A DNA stretch of 64,000 nucleotides, from positions 340,928-404,927 of the forward strand of contig NZ_KE387239.1 of assembly GCF_000430765.1 (NCBI RefSeq), given 5' to 3'. The position numbers were made by a program, and so were the translations under genes. The notes beneath the pieces were generated by a model. It did not search any database, was not told the origin of the DNA, and saw nothing but the letters and a program-made list of their open reading frames with translations. This stretch comes from Peribacillus kribbensis DSM 17871. GTDB lineage: Bacteria > Bacillota > Bacilli > Bacillales > DSM-1321. Numbering within the stretch: the first letter of the stretch is position 1; every line of letters begins with the position of its first letter. This document shows, in pieces, positions 18,888-27,458 of the stretch.

Positions 18888-19273
18888 AGAATATGAAAGA
18901 TACGTTAATGGAGTCACTGGGGATATCCATTCTTGAGCAATCCCCTGGATATGTGAAGGCATCTATGCCCGTTGATGAACGGACACGTCAGCCATTCGGC
19001 CTGCTGCATGGAGGAGCATCCGTTGCTCTGGCGGAAACAGCCGCCAGCCTTGGCGGCTATGAATTAGTCGATAAAGAAACGGAAGCGGTGGTGGGACTAG
19101 AGATCAACGCAAACCATATCCGGGGAAAAAGAGAAGGGACCGTTTATGCGGAAGCCTCTGTTTTGCATAGGGGCAGGACCACCATGGTCTGGGAAATCAA
19201 AATCACAGATGAACAAGCTAAGCTGATTTGCATTTCACGATGCACGCTGGCTGTAATTAAAGTGAATAAATAA
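18884..19273 (+). CDS. Hotdog-fold thioesterase (PaaI/YuxO-like)
   Basis: A 129-aa acyl-CoA thioesterase of the hotdog fold. The key motif is GLLHGGASVALAETAAS, which carries the HGG and catalytic Glu arrangement, and GLEINANHIR follows. B. subtilis YuxO is the nearest relative I recall and is proposed to act in menaquinone synthesis (DHNA-CoA hydrolysis). The exact acyl-CoA substrate here is uncertain. The gene overlaps the upstream dedA-type gene by 4 bp. Confidence 0.88.
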   Translation: MKNMKDTLMESLGISILEQSPGYVKASMPVDERTRQPFGLLHGGASVALAETAASLGGYELVDKETEAVVGLEINANHIRGKREGTVYAEASVLHRGRTTMVWEIKITDEQAKLICISRCTLAVIKVNK

Positions 19274-19360
19274 AGGACTATTCTTTAATAATTTCTGTTC
19301 CTGGACAGCCCTGAAGTGATAGAATAGCCAGATCAAACCAGGACGGTGGATTGTACAATC

Positions 19361-19918
19361 ATGAAAAATACATATTTGGCGGGATATTTTCCGTTTATTT
19401 CAGTTATATTATTTAGTTTATCCTTTGCCGTTTTTGTTGAGAAAACGTCGCTTAATTGGCTGCAGGCAGCAGGTATCTACGATGGCATGAAAGAGGTCTT
19501 CTCAGAGGCAGGTATGAAGCTTGTTCTGCTTTTAGCCTTTTTTCTGGTCTTTTTTATGCTTTTTGCTGCCTTAAAACTGATAGCCGATACGATTCTCGGG
19601 ATTTCCCTGCTGTTTTTTTCAAAGAATCACAAGCTTGATGTAAGGGAATATCTCCGGCTGTGCTCGGTGATCTATTTTGTCGGCGGAATCCTCTCCATCC
19701 TGTGTTCTTCCTGGATGGCGGGAATCTTCTTCAGCTTTTTAGGAGCCGTAATTTCCGCCTTTATCTATTTCATTTATAAGATAAGCCCTGCTTTAACTCT
19801 TGCAGGGCTGGTCGGTATTATTTTTTTTCATACGCTGATCTGGTCATCGTTATTGTCTGTAACAGCTTTTTCGATTCTTAAGCTGTATAACAGCATTCTG
19901 GCCAGCCTTCCCATCTAA
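19361..19918 (+). CDS. yufK: Membrane protein YufK (DUF5366-like)
   Basis: A 185-aa polytopic membrane protein with about five hydrophobic segments. The N-terminus MKNTYLAGYFPFISVI resembles B. subtilis YufK. Function unknown. ATG 19361 is preferred over GTG 19346 because GGTGGA is 10 nt upstream. Convergent with pbpD, with a shared terminator between them. Confidence 0.8.
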   Translation: MKNTYLAGYFPFISVILFSLSFAVFVEKTSLNWLQAAGIYDGMKEVFSEAGMKLVLLLAFFLVFFMLFAALKLIADTILGISLLFFSKNHKLDVREYLRLCSVIYFVGGILSILCSSWMAGIFFSFLGAVISAFIYFIYKISPALTLAGLVGIIFFHTLIWSSLLSVTAFSILKLYNSILASLPI

Positions 19919-19944
19919 AACCGGCTTAGTTAGATATATCATGA

Positions 19945-20008
19945 AAAAGGCTGCCTCATTCGAGCAAGACCCTGCCTTCAGGGACCCGTCCGGATGAGGC
20001 AGCCTTTG
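19945..20008. terminator. Convergent terminator yufK/pbpD
   Basis: AAAGGCTGCCTCAT pairs with GATGAGGCAGCCTTT across a 30-nt loop, directly against the pbpD stop. Confidence 0.88.
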
Positions 20009-21871
20009 TTATGGTTCCAAAGTATCCTTCCAAATCAATAGGTGTGGAGCTTTGGTTTTTTGGGATTCAATGCTTGAGGGCAGATCTTTCCCGACCCATA
20101 CCCCTCCAGTGTATTGATCGGTGAGGCCGATAAACCACAAATCCTTGTAATCGTTGGTCGTACCAGTTTTTCCCCCGATAAAGTCTGAGGGAAAATACGC
20201 CTTGCGTGCTGTGCCATCCGTCACGGTCTTTTGAAGAAGAATCCTTATTTTTGAAACCGTGCGGCTGCTCCACACTTTGGCGGCCTTGTCATGCCATTTA
20301 TATAATAGTTCCCCATCTGCTCCGGTTACCTCAAGGATGGCTCTCGGAGGCTGATAGTAGCCATTTTCGAAGGAGGTATAAGCTCCTGTCAGTTCAAGCG
20401 GACTCATTCCAAAAGTAAATCCCCCCACAGCCGCTGGAAGACGGTGATCCTCTTTCGTCACTTTGCTAAAGCGGAAGGGGGTGATATAGGAAAAGGCTTT
20501 TTCAATTCCGGCAGCATTGAACAGCCTCACTGCAGGTGTGTTATAAGAGTGGGCAAAAGCCTGCTCGAGTGTTACCATCCCATGCTCTTTATTATCATAA
20601 TTATGCGGGCAGTAGCCTCCGCTGCAAAACTGGTTCGCACTCACCTTCTGCTGGAGGGACGGCTGGCGGGTTTCAATGTACGGCGCGTATACAAGCAAGG
20701 GCTTGATCGCTGAACCAGGCTGCCTGAAACTTTGAAATCCGCGGTTAAAAGAATAATTTTTATAATATTTTCCCCCAATCAAAGAGACAAGCTTATGCGT
20801 ATGATGTTCTATAACTATCACTGATCCTTCTATATTTCTATCAGGGAGATGTGTTCTAATAGATTTCAATGCTTTATCCTGAATTCGGGTATTAAGGGCA
20901 GTATGGATGACAATGCCGGAATCAAGCAGTTTCTTTACCCGCCGGTTCAGTCTGGCAGCATACGCATTCCGGACTTCAGTATCCGGGCTCTCTAGAAAAC
21001 TAGTATATCCTTCTTCCTCAGCTACTAAATCTGTAAATTCCTTTCGGACATAAGACGTGTAATCCGGGTATAGATCCGCTTTTTTTCTTTCAGGCATTAA
21101 CACGACAGGCGCAGAAATGATGCTCTTATATTCCGCTGCTGAAATCAGCCCCTGGCTGTACATTTGCTTTACCATTCGTTCCTGCCGCTTTTTAGTCAGA
21201 TTGAAATGAGTGAATGGATCGTACAGCGAAGGATTATTAGGGATAGCTGAAAGGAAAGCCAGCTCAGCTTTAGACAGGCTTCCGGTGCTTTTACCAAAAT
21301 AAAGCTGTGAGGCAGCTTCAATGCCATAGGCGCCATTTTGAAAATAAATAGTATTGATATATAATTCTAGAATTTTTTGCTTAGAAAAATGTTTCTCAAG
21401 AGCTTGCGAATAAAGTAATTCAGCAAGCTTTCTATTAAATGTTTTTTCCTGTGTTAAAAATAAATTCCTGGCGAGCTGCTGAGTGATGGTGCTGCCTCCC
21501 TGGCCGCGTGAGCCGGATCTTGAATCGGCAATCACCGCCCTGCTGATACCCATGGCGTCAAAACCATGATGCGTATAAAAATGCCTATCTTCTGTGGCAA
21601 CAAAAAGCTGCTTAAGAAACACAGGTATCTGCGGGTCAGTTATGTAAATACGGTTTCCAGCTTCGTGAAACTCGGTAAAGATTTTCCCGTCAGCAGCCAT
21701 CAATTTGCTGTTTTGGGGAAGATTTATATTCTTAATATCCAGCTTTTTCTGGATCTCCTCCTGAGCATGCTGTGTGTCTGTGAAGGCCCTGTCTGCCATG
21801 ATAAGAAGAAACAGCAGGATAGGCAGAAGCAGAAGGAGAATAAGATAACCTGTAAACGTACGCACATTCAA
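20009..21871 (-). CDS. pbpD: Class A penicillin-binding protein 4
   Basis: A 620-aa bifunctional peptidoglycan synthase: membrane anchor (residues 8-27), glycosyltransferase GT51 domain (about 55-230) and transpeptidase domain (about 330-610). GT motifs are EDRHFYTHHGFD, GQGGSTITQQLARN and KLAELLYSQALEK. Transpeptidase motifs are SAIK (active-site Ser), SYN and KTGTT. Length and context (next to yufK and kapD) fit B. subtilis PBP4/PbpD. It acts outside the membrane on lipid II. Monocistronic. Confidence 0.93.
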   Translation of the reverse strand: MNVRTFTGYLILLLLLPILLFLLIMADRAFTDTQHAQEEIQKKLDIKNINLPQNSKLMAADGKIFTEFHEAGNRIYITDPQIPVFLKQLFVATEDRHFYTHHGFDAMGISRAVIADSRSGSRGQGGSTITQQLARNLFLTQEKTFNRKLAELLYSQALEKHFSKQKILELYINTIYFQNGAYGIEAASQLYFGKSTGSLSKAELAFLSAIPNNPSLYDPFTHFNLTKKRQERMVKQMYSQGLISAAEYKSIISAPVVLMPERKKADLYPDYTSYVRKEFTDLVAEEEGYTSFLESPDTEVRNAYAARLNRRVKKLLDSGIVIHTALNTRIQDKALKSIRTHLPDRNIEGSVIVIEHHTHKLVSLIGGKYYKNYSFNRGFQSFRQPGSAIKPLLVYAPYIETRQPSLQQKVSANQFCSGGYCPHNYDNKEHGMVTLEQAFAHSYNTPAVRLFNAAGIEKAFSYITPFRFSKVTKEDHRLPAAVGGFTFGMSPLELTGAYTSFENGYYQPPRAILEVTGADGELLYKWHDKAAKVWSSRTVSKIRILLQKTVTDGTARKAYFPSDFIGGKTGTTNDYKDLWFIGLTDQYTGGVWVGKDLPSSIESQKTKAPHLLIWKDTLEP

Positions 21872-22007
21872 CTTCCTTACTATAAAAAGATAAAGAATAT
21901 CTTACCATGAGAGAGAGGGATTTACAGCAAATTTTTTGGAAGCACCTGAGCTTCTTTGAAAAAAACATGAGATTCTTAGAAAAACGCCTATATTGATGCT
22001 CTAAATT

Positions 22008-22016
22008 TGTTATAAT
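22008..22016 (+). promoter_or_regulatory. Extended -10 promoter of kapD
   Basis: TGTTATAAT is a perfect extended -10 element (TGnTATAAT) about 65 bp before the kapD start. No good -35 lies at the right distance. Confidence 0.45.
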
Positions 22017-22082
22017 ATTCTAAAAAGTCCGGTATATAAGCATTTTTGTGAAGACATAGAAAATAAAAAAGGAGGGTTGTCA

Positions 22083-22706
22083 GTGGGAATCGATCATCCA
22101 TATCTATTTATTGATTTTGAGTTCACCATGCCGGAGGGCAAAGCAAAGCCTGAAGGTTTTTATCCGGAGATTGTTGAAGTAGGTCTTGTATCGGTTGTTA
22201 ATGAAAAAATCACCCATAAATTTTCCTCATTTGTATCTCCAGAACGTTTTCCCGCTTTAACTGAAAGATGCAAGACATTTCTTAATATATCCCAAGAACA
22301 GGTTGATGGGGGGATTTCTTTCAAGGAGCTGGTGGCTTTCCTCCAAAGACTTGAAGCGGAATACCCGCGTGTCACCGTGGTGACATGGGGGAATATGGAC
22401 ATGAAAGTCCTGAAGAATACGTGTGCAAAAGCAAACCTTCCTTTTCCTTTCTGCGGTACCTTACTGGATTTGTCCATGGAGTATAAGCGCTTTTTTGGCG
22501 ACCAAAACCAGACTGGCTTGTGGAAAGCCGTGCAGGAATACGGCAAACAGGGCACTGGCAAGCACCATCGCGCCCTGGATGACGCTTTAACCACATATAA
22601 TATCTTTAAGCTGGTAGAAAAGGACAAAAAGTATTTAGATAAGCCCGAGCCTACAACCATAGGGGACCGGATTGATTTATCCAAGGTGTTGGATAAGTTC
22701 GCCTAA
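22083..22706 (+). CDS. kapD: KapD, DnaQ-like exonuclease-fold sporulation regulator
   Basis: A 207-aa protein with the DEDDh 3'-5' exonuclease fold: LFIDFEFTMPEG (first acidic pair), TWGNMDMKVL, and HHRALDDALTTYNIF (His and Asp of motif III). In B. subtilis KapD inhibits the KinA branch of the sporulation phosphorelay. GTG 22083 is chosen because GGAGGG ends 6 nt upstream, giving a length close to the B. subtilis protein. It is convergent with kapB. Confidence 0.92.
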   Translation: MGIDHPYLFIDFEFTMPEGKAKPEGFYPEIVEVGLVSVVNEKITHKFSSFVSPERFPALTERCKTFLNISQEQVDGGISFKELVAFLQRLEAEYPRVTVVTWGNMDMKVLKNTCAKANLPFPFCGTLLDLSMEYKRFFGDQNQTGLWKAVQEYGKQGTGKHHRALDDALTTYNIFKLVEKDKKYLDKPEPTTIGDRIDLSKVLDKFA

Positions 22707-22741
22707 AAAGCCAAATCTGCATGTTACAGATTTGGCTTTTT
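22706..22741. terminator. Terminator after kapD
   Basis: A perfect 14-bp stem, AAAAGCCAAATCTG with CAGATTTGGCTTTT, with T-run; usable in both directions. Confidence 0.92.
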
Positions 22742-22771
22742 AATTGATCTTTAATCAGCATCCGCGCCGTC

Positions 22772-23161
22772 TTACTTGAAATAATCTGTTTCAAGCTCCT
22801 CAAGGGAAGAAAGGCTCTTTTTGCTCCAAGGGTCCTCCTTGTCTTTTAAATCTTTCATCGCCAGTGTAAGGGCAGCCTTTAGAGACTCCGTATAGGAAGG
22901 GACTTCTCCAGTAAATTCCTTGACCATGTTATTGGGTACATTGGTCTGCTCTCTGTAGGCAAGAGCCCTCCTTTGATGGAAAAACTGTACGTCCGCCTGC
23001 TTGGGGTTGTGGAGATCACCCTGGATGGGGTGCTTTACTACGGCCAAAATTTTGACCAGATAGCCCTGCGGCCGGATATCGGTTATTTCTCCGATATACG
23101 TTCCAGTTTTATAAAATGCCTTTACAAGCTTTCCGATAGAAAATGGTTCAGCTGTCATCAT
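22772..23161 (-). CDS. kapB: Kinase-associated protein KapB
   Basis: A 129-aa KapB-family protein with the start FSIGKLVKAFYKTGTYIGEI and the FFHQRRALAYREQTNVPN segment. In B. subtilis KapB is required for KinB-dependent entry into sporulation and was described as a lipoprotein. The protein here has no signal peptide or lipobox. Start ATG 23161 follows AAAGGAATGGA. Unlike kapD it is on the minus strand, convergent with it. kinB is not in the window. Confidence 0.9.
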   Translation of the reverse strand: MMTAEPFSIGKLVKAFYKTGTYIGEITDIRPQGYLVKILAVVKHPIQGDLHNPKQADVQFFHQRRALAYREQTNVPNNMVKEFTGEVPSYTESLKAALTLAMKDLKDKEDPWSKKSLSSLEELETDYFK

Positions 23162-23319
23162 TCCATTCCTTTCCTTTTTACATTTGTTGGTTTAGTTTAT
23201 CATAAAAAAAGCAAAGGGATCTGTCTACCAAACGATTCTTGGGCAATGATAGGGAGGAATAGGTTATTAGTGATTTTTGATGGATATTCATGTAAAGTGA
23301 AGGATGGAGGTGTACATTC

Positions 23320-24045
23320 ATGAAGAACATTCTGCTCTTTATTTCCTGTCTGCTGCTTCTAGCAGGATGCGGCGGAAATGGGGATTCAGGCACAAAGACA
23401 TCAAAAGGCAAAGAAAATGCTCAGCCAAAATCAGAGCAGCCTGTTTCAGCCAAGGATCTCCCTCAGCTTACAGCAGAGGTCCAGGAAAACGAAAAAGTGG
23501 TTGAAATGGAAACAAACAAAGGGAATATCAAGATTAAATTATTTCCGAAATATGCTCCAAAAGCGGTAGAAAACTTTATTACGCATAGTGAAAAAGGATA
23601 TTATGACGGACTTACTTTTCACCGCATCATTAAGGATTTCATGATCCAGGGCGGAGATCCGAAGGGTGATGGCACAGGAGGAGAAAGCATTTGGGGGAAA
23701 CCCTTCAAAGATGAAATTTCCAATAAGCTGTATCATTTCCGCGGGGCACTTGCCATGGCTAATGCCGGACCCAATACCAATGGAAGCCAATTTTACATTG
23801 TCCAGAATAATAAAATAGATCAGAAGCAAGAAGATGGAATGAAAAACGCCGGCTTTCCTGACGCTGTGATTAAAGCGTATAAAGAGAGAGGCGGAGCTCC
23901 GTGGCTCGACGGAAAATACACGATTTTCGGACAAGTCATTGAAGGCATGGATACCGTTGACAAGATTGCATCTTTCCCTACCGACAAGCAGGGACGCCCT
24001 GATGGGAAGATCAAGATTAACAAAATAACAGTCATTAAGGATTAA
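23320..24045 (+). CDS. Lipoprotein cyclophilin-type peptidyl-prolyl isomerase
   Basis: A 241-aa secreted lipoprotein with signal and lipobox LLLAGCGG (Cys at about residue 18), a charged linker, then a cyclophilin domain from about residue 60. Cyclophilin landmarks: TFHRIIKDFMIQGGDPKGDG and ANAGPNTNGSQFYI. It should speed prolyl isomerisation and folding of exported proteins at the outer face of the membrane. B. subtilis PpiB is the shorter cytosolic version, so no symbol is given. Preceded by a GGAGG ribosome site. Confidence 0.93.
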   Translation: MKNILLFISCLLLLAGCGGNGDSGTKTSKGKENAQPKSEQPVSAKDLPQLTAEVQENEKVVEMETNKGNIKIKLFPKYAPKAVENFITHSEKGYYDGLTFHRIIKDFMIQGGDPKGDGTGGESIWGKPFKDEISNKLYHFRGALAMANAGPNTNGSQFYIVQNNKIDQKQEDGMKNAGFPDAVIKAYKERGGAPWLDGKYTIFGQVIEGMDTVDKIASFPTDKQGRPDGKIKINKITVIKD

Positions 24046-24090
24046 GTTTTTTATACGGGGCAGCAGCTGCTGCAAGAAAGGATGCTGTTT

Positions 24091-24294
24091 ATGTTATCTC
24101 TACATAGCATGCTAGGCTTATTTCTTTATTTTCCTGACGATAAATCTGAATATATCCCTGCAGCCATTACGTGTATCATCTTTCTTATTGCCGCGTTATT
24201 AACCATGCGCCTGATCATCAAGGTCTCTAAGCATGAAGCAGCCAAGGCTAAAGAAATGGAAGACAGCATCATGAAAAAAAGGAAGGCCCAATAA
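24091..24294 (+). CDS. Small single-pass membrane protein
   Basis: A 67-aa protein with one strong membrane helix (about residues 22-42) and a basic, helical tail (KHEAAKAKEMEDSIMKKRKA). ATG 24091 is preferred over 24082 because AAGAAAGG then has a normal 9-nt spacing. It lies 45 bp after the isomerase and may be cotranscribed with it. No family recognised. Confidence 0.7.
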   Translation: MLSLHSMLGLFLYFPDDKSEYIPAAITCIIFLIAALLTMRLIIKVSKHEAAKAKEMEDSIMKKRKAQ

Positions 24295-24372
24295 TCCCGG
24301 CTGTTCCTACATTCTCCTTTTTAGAAAATGGGATGGGCTGCCTCGTGATAAAAGCATAATCTTAGGTCTCTG

Positions 24373-24416
24373 ACGGCAGTTGAACTCAAGGGAAGTCGAG
24401 TTTGTCTGCCGTTTTT
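24373..24416 (+). terminator. Terminator of the isomerase unit
   Basis: ACGGCAG pairs with CTGCCGT, with an inner AACTC/GAGTT pairing, followed by a T-run. Confidence 0.75.
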
Positions 24417-24450
24417 AATTAGGTCTGTTTTGAAAATGAGGCTGCCTGAG

Positions 24451-24757
24451 TTCCGTTCCAGGTGCTTCGCTTTCCGCGGGGCGGGTGGTGAGCCTCCTAG
24501 GCTTCGCCTGTGGGGTCTCACCTGTCCCGCTAATCCCGCTTAGAAAAGCGGAGAACGGTGCTTTTCAGACCACATAAAAGTTAAGCAGAATGAGCCGCAT
24601 AATTATTCAAGAGACATTACTCGTTGAAAAGCAGAGGCCTGACAAGCATAAGGCGAGCAGGCCGTGGGAAGCGCTATTCTTCCCATGGCCTGCTTGACTT
24701 ATGTCTCGAGGGGCTCAGTTCGCAGCTGGATCAATGAGTCTTCACACCTGGAACGTA
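24451..24757. repeat. Dispersed palindromic repeat, copy 1 (split)
   Basis: The left part (24451-24539) contains CTTCGCTTTCCGCGGGGCGG and an imperfect hairpin (GGTGAGCCTCCTAGGC against GCCTGTGGGGTCTCACC). The right end (24736-24757) holds CACCTGGAACG, the exact complement of CGTTCCAGGTG at the left end. Compared with copy 2 (53171-53286), about 196 bp separate the two parts, including the hairpin repeat at 24641-24705. This indicates a nested insertion. No coding capacity. Confidence 0.65.
24641..24705. repeat. Hairpin repeat family B, copy 1
   Basis: The outer arms GACAAGCATAAG and CTTATGTC and the inner arms AGCAGGCCGTGGGAA and TTCCCATGGCCTGCT fold into one long hairpin. A diverged second copy lies at 61260-61323, so this is a dispersed element rather than a local terminator. 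Confidence 0.6.
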
Positions 24758-25254
24758 GCACAGGCAGGAGTGGAAAATTAGTGTGGCAGTATAAGAAATC
24801 TCTTTAGGCATACTAAGCAGTCCTATATAAATGAATTTAACTGTGTGGCAAGAAATTTGATTATTTAATCATCGAAAAGAAAAGCATTTCTTCGCTTAAG
24901 AAACTTTCTGGCATCTTGTTAATTCATTCCAAAACAGCTAACTTTAAAGATAACAATTAAGGAGTCCATCGTGTCTAAATATAAAATGATGCGACAATTG
25001 CTAAGAAATGTTTGGAATTAGTGGGATTTTAATATAAAATCCAACTTAAGTAAACAAGGGAAGGGTGCTTGCAGTGAAGTTCTAATCTTATGATCTGGAT
25101 GCATTTTTATTAAGGCTTTTACCTGAGGCTGGTGAGAAGCCTGTAAAAAGGATGCTGGAGAAATAGGATTAGTGCTCCCATTTTTAGCCCTTCTATGTGA
25201 CATTCATGTGAAACCTTGAACAAGGGCGATCTGCGTTATGATTAATCCTTCGAG

Positions 25255-25282
25255 ACCTCTCCGGCATCAGAGAGGTTTTTTG
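25255..25282 (+). terminator. Intrinsic terminator in the gene-poor region
   Basis: ACCTCTC pairs with GAGAGGT, followed by six T residues. No gene immediately upstream is recognised, so it may end a lost gene or act as an attenuator before the P-loop remnant. Confidence 0.7.
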
Positions 25283-25314
25283 TTTTACAACAAAAGGATT
25301 GGAGGGCAAAGTTT

Positions 25315-25473
25315 ATGGCAGTAAAATTGATTCTGGTTGAAGGAATTCCCGGATCAGGGAAAACTACCATTTCAAAACTTATCCATGAAGAACTTAAGCT
25401 TCATTCTATACATTCAGTCTAATGTCAGGAGGGGAATCTCGATCACCCCGCAGATAAGGAGTTATGTTCGTGA
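25315..25473 (+). pseudogene. Broken P-loop NTPase/kinase gene
   Basis: ATG 25315, with GGAGGG 8 nt upstream, begins a frame with a classic Walker A motif (LVEGIPGSGKTT) but stops at TAA 25420-25422 after 35 codons. The same frame resumes with EGNLDHPAD, a segment I associate with a family of Bacillus P-loop proteins of about 300 aa, and stops again at 25471-25473. The gene is therefore interrupted by an in-frame stop and lacks most of its length. The intact ribosome site suggests recent decay. Confidence 0.7.
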
Positions 25474-25478
25474 AAGTA

Positions 25479-25574
25479 TCATCTCAAAAAAGAATACACA
25501 GCTAAGACGAGTAAAATCATCAGGATAAAAGCAATGGCAGCCTTATTAAAGAAATCCACCTTGTCACGGGGCAT
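25479..25574 (-). CDS. 31-aa single-pass membrane protein
   Basis: A 31-aa frame with a strong TAGGAGGA ribosome site upstream of ATG 25574. It has a charged N-terminus (MPRDKVDFFNK) followed by one membrane helix (AAIAFILMILLVLAVYSFL). It is too short for common gene finders. No family recognised; the ribosome site and clean hydrophobic helix argue that it is real. Confidence 0.6.
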   Translation of the reverse strand: MPRDKVDFFNKAAIAFILMILLVLAVYSFLR

Positions 25575-25643
25575 GAAAATTCCTCCTATGTTTTTTCCGT
25601 TAGCTTATGTAAGCGTCTGTTTAAAACTCTGGTAAAAAACGGA

Positions 25644-25690
25644 AAAGTCTTGTGTATGCCCATGCTTGACTGGCATTCACAAGACTTTAA
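25644..25690. terminator. Terminator after the 25.7-kb membrane gene
   Basis: AAAGTCTTGTG(T)ATGCC pairs with GGCAT(T)CACAAGACTTT, with T-rich sequence on the minus-strand side. Confidence 0.85.
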
Positions 25691-25699
25691 AAATTGAGT

Positions 25700-25888
25700 T
25701 TAGATGATCACATAAATGCCGATCCCGGCTAAAAGTACGAGTGCCAGAATCACATACAGCCATGTCAGTCTGGATAAGTTTCCCCGTGTTGCCGTACTGT
25801 AATGTTCATCGCTTTTCCCGCCAAGCATAAAAGTTCCGACCAGGGAAAAGACTCCTATAATAATCACCAATATAAAAGCCAGCTTCAT
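25700..25888 (-). CDS. Small two-helix membrane protein
   Basis: A 62-aa protein with membrane helices at about residues 3-24 and 43-61, joined by a polar loop (GGKSDEHYSTATRGNLSRL). ATG 25888 is favoured over GTG 25897 because GGAGAG then has 8-nt spacing. Unknown function. It lies 40 bp beyond the patB stop in the same orientation and is likely expressed separately. Confidence 0.7.
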   Translation of the reverse strand: MKLAFILVIIIGVFSLVGTFMLGGKSDEHYSTATRGNLSRLTWLYVILALVLLAGIGIYVII

Positions 25889-25928
25889 TCGGCCCACTCT
25901 CCATATTCACTCGTTTATGAATGTTTTT

Positions 25929-27101
25929 TTAGTCGGTCAGGGCTGTCTTTAACCGGTTTAAGCCTTCAGTCAGTGTCCCGCGGGGACAGCCGATATTCAT
26001 GCGGATAAAGCCTTCTCCGCCCGGGCCGAACTTCGTACCCGGATCAAGGGCGAGCTGGCCTTTTTCGATCAGAAGTTTCTGAAGGGCAGTATCGCTCATA
26101 TGTAAATCTCTGCAATCAATCCATAATAGAAAGGAGGCCTGAGGCGCCATGCAGGATACATGTGGAATCTCGTTCTTAATGAACTCCATTGCAGCTATCG
26201 CATTTTCCTGAATGTAGCCGGTTATAGAATCAAGCCAGTGCGCCCCTTTTTGATAGGCTGCTTCCATAGCGGTCAGGGCAAAAATATTTAATCCGTCAAA
26301 GCCCCGTGCATCCTGGATATCCTGGAATTTCTGGCGGAGTTCTTCATTCTCTGAAATGACAACAGAAGCTTGAAGGCCAGCGATATTAAAGGTTTTGCTT
26401 GGAGCCATGGCAGTGATTGTAATCTCTGAAATTTCCCTGCTTAGAGAAGCAATCGGGATATGAACCCGGTCTCCAAGAGCCAGATCTGCATGAATTTCAT
26501 CAGAAACGATGATAACCCCATGTTTACGGCATAGCTCCCCGATCCTGTTCAATTCAGCGGCACTCCAAACCCTGCCTCCGGGATTATGGGGACTGCATAA
26601 AAGGAAAAGCCTGACACCGGTCTTCAGCTTCTCTTCAAAGTCCTTGAAGTCTATCGCGTACTGGCCGTTCTCATAGATTAGCTGATTGTTTACAAGCTCG
26701 CGGTCATTTTTCTTAACCATGTTGAAAAATGGTGCATAAACAGGTGACTGAACTAATACTTTATCTCCCGGCTTAGTCAATGCCTGGATGCAGATACCTA
26801 AAGCGGACACTACACCTGCGCTGAACTGGATCCATGAATCTTCAATTTTCCAATTATGGCGTTTTGCCATCCATTCAGTAATAGTCTGGTAGAGTCCTTT
26901 CCTTGGCATGGTATATCCGTATACGGGGTGATTCACCCGATGTATTAATGCCTCTGCGATTTCTGCAGGTGCCGGGAAATCCATGTCTGCTACCCACATA
27001 GGAAGAAGACTGGAATCGCCGAATCTTTCGCCCACTGCATCCCACTTTAAGGATGAGGTATTTTTTCGTTCTATAATTTCCTGAAAATCGATGTCCAGCA
27101 T
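25929..27101 (-). CDS. patB: Cystathionine beta-lyase, PatB/MalY family
   Basis: A 390-aa PLP enzyme of aminotransferase fold I, MalY/PatB class, a C-S lyase acting on cystathionine or cysteine-type substrates. PLP-binding lysine in APSKTFNIAGLQ; substrate/PLP segments MWVADMDFP, SPHNPGGRVW and SDEIHADL. ATG 27101 is selected because GGGTGG precedes it by 5 nt and gives the LDIDFQEII start. Divergent from yugE as in B. subtilis. Confidence 0.93.
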   Translation of the reverse strand: MLDIDFQEIIERKNTSSLKWDAVGERFGDSSLLPMWVADMDFPAPAEIAEALIHRVNHPVYGYTMPRKGLYQTITEWMAKRHNWKIEDSWIQFSAGVVSALGICIQALTKPGDKVLVQSPVYAPFFNMVKKNDRELVNNQLIYENGQYAIDFKDFEEKLKTGVRLFLLCSPHNPGGRVWSAAELNRIGELCRKHGVIIVSDEIHADLALGDRVHIPIASLSREISEITITAMAPSKTFNIAGLQASVVISENEELRQKFQDIQDARGFDGLNIFALTAMEAAYQKGAHWLDSITGYIQENAIAAMEFIKNEIPHVSCMAPQASFLLWIDCRDLHMSDTALQKLLIEKGQLALDPGTKFGPGGEGFIRMNIGCPRGTLTEGLNRLKTALTD

Positions 27102-27191
27102 GTATACCACCCCATTAAAAATGATTATTTATTTATGATACTATATAATGGACGTTTATTATTGTTAAAAACACTAAATGGAGTGAATTTT

Positions 27192-27452
27192 TTGAATAAA
27201 CAGCCTAAATCCATACAATTAACTCAGTGGTTGGAAGAATGGGATCCATTAAACATCGGGAAAGCCTCTTATGATACAGAAAAGGCAGACATCATGGGGA
27301 TTCTGTATGTAACGGATAATCCGCGGATCGTAGCCCAGAAAATAAAGGAAACTCTCGACTTCTCATTTGGTGAAGCACCCAGTACGGAAAAGTGCCTGGA
27401 AGCCGCCCATACACTTATCCTGTTGAAAAATGATATATCCTGTTCTTTATAA
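27192..27452 (+). CDS. yugE: DUF1871 family protein YugE
   Basis: An 86-aa DUF1871 protein with QWLEEWDPLNIG near the N-terminus, ADIMGILYVTDNPRIVAQKI and the FSFGEAPS segment. The length agrees with B. subtilis YugE. Function unknown. TTG 27192 is chosen since GGAGTG lies 6 nt upstream; the longer frame to 27135 has no ribosome site. Convergent with yugF. Confidence 0.86.
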   Translation: MNKQPKSIQLTQWLEEWDPLNIGKASYDTEKADIMGILYVTDNPRIVAQKIKETLDFSFGEAPSTEKCLEAAHTLILLKNDISCSL

Positions 27453-27458
27453 ACTTTT

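Larger units (their letters stand above)
24295..25314. other. 1-kb gene-poor repeat region
   Basis: Apart from the terminators and repeats listed separately, no gene is supported. A 16-codon frame starting at GTG near 24972 with an AAGGAG site upstream (ending at a TAG) is the only translatable remnant noticed. It is probably decayed sequence. Confidence 0.5.
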
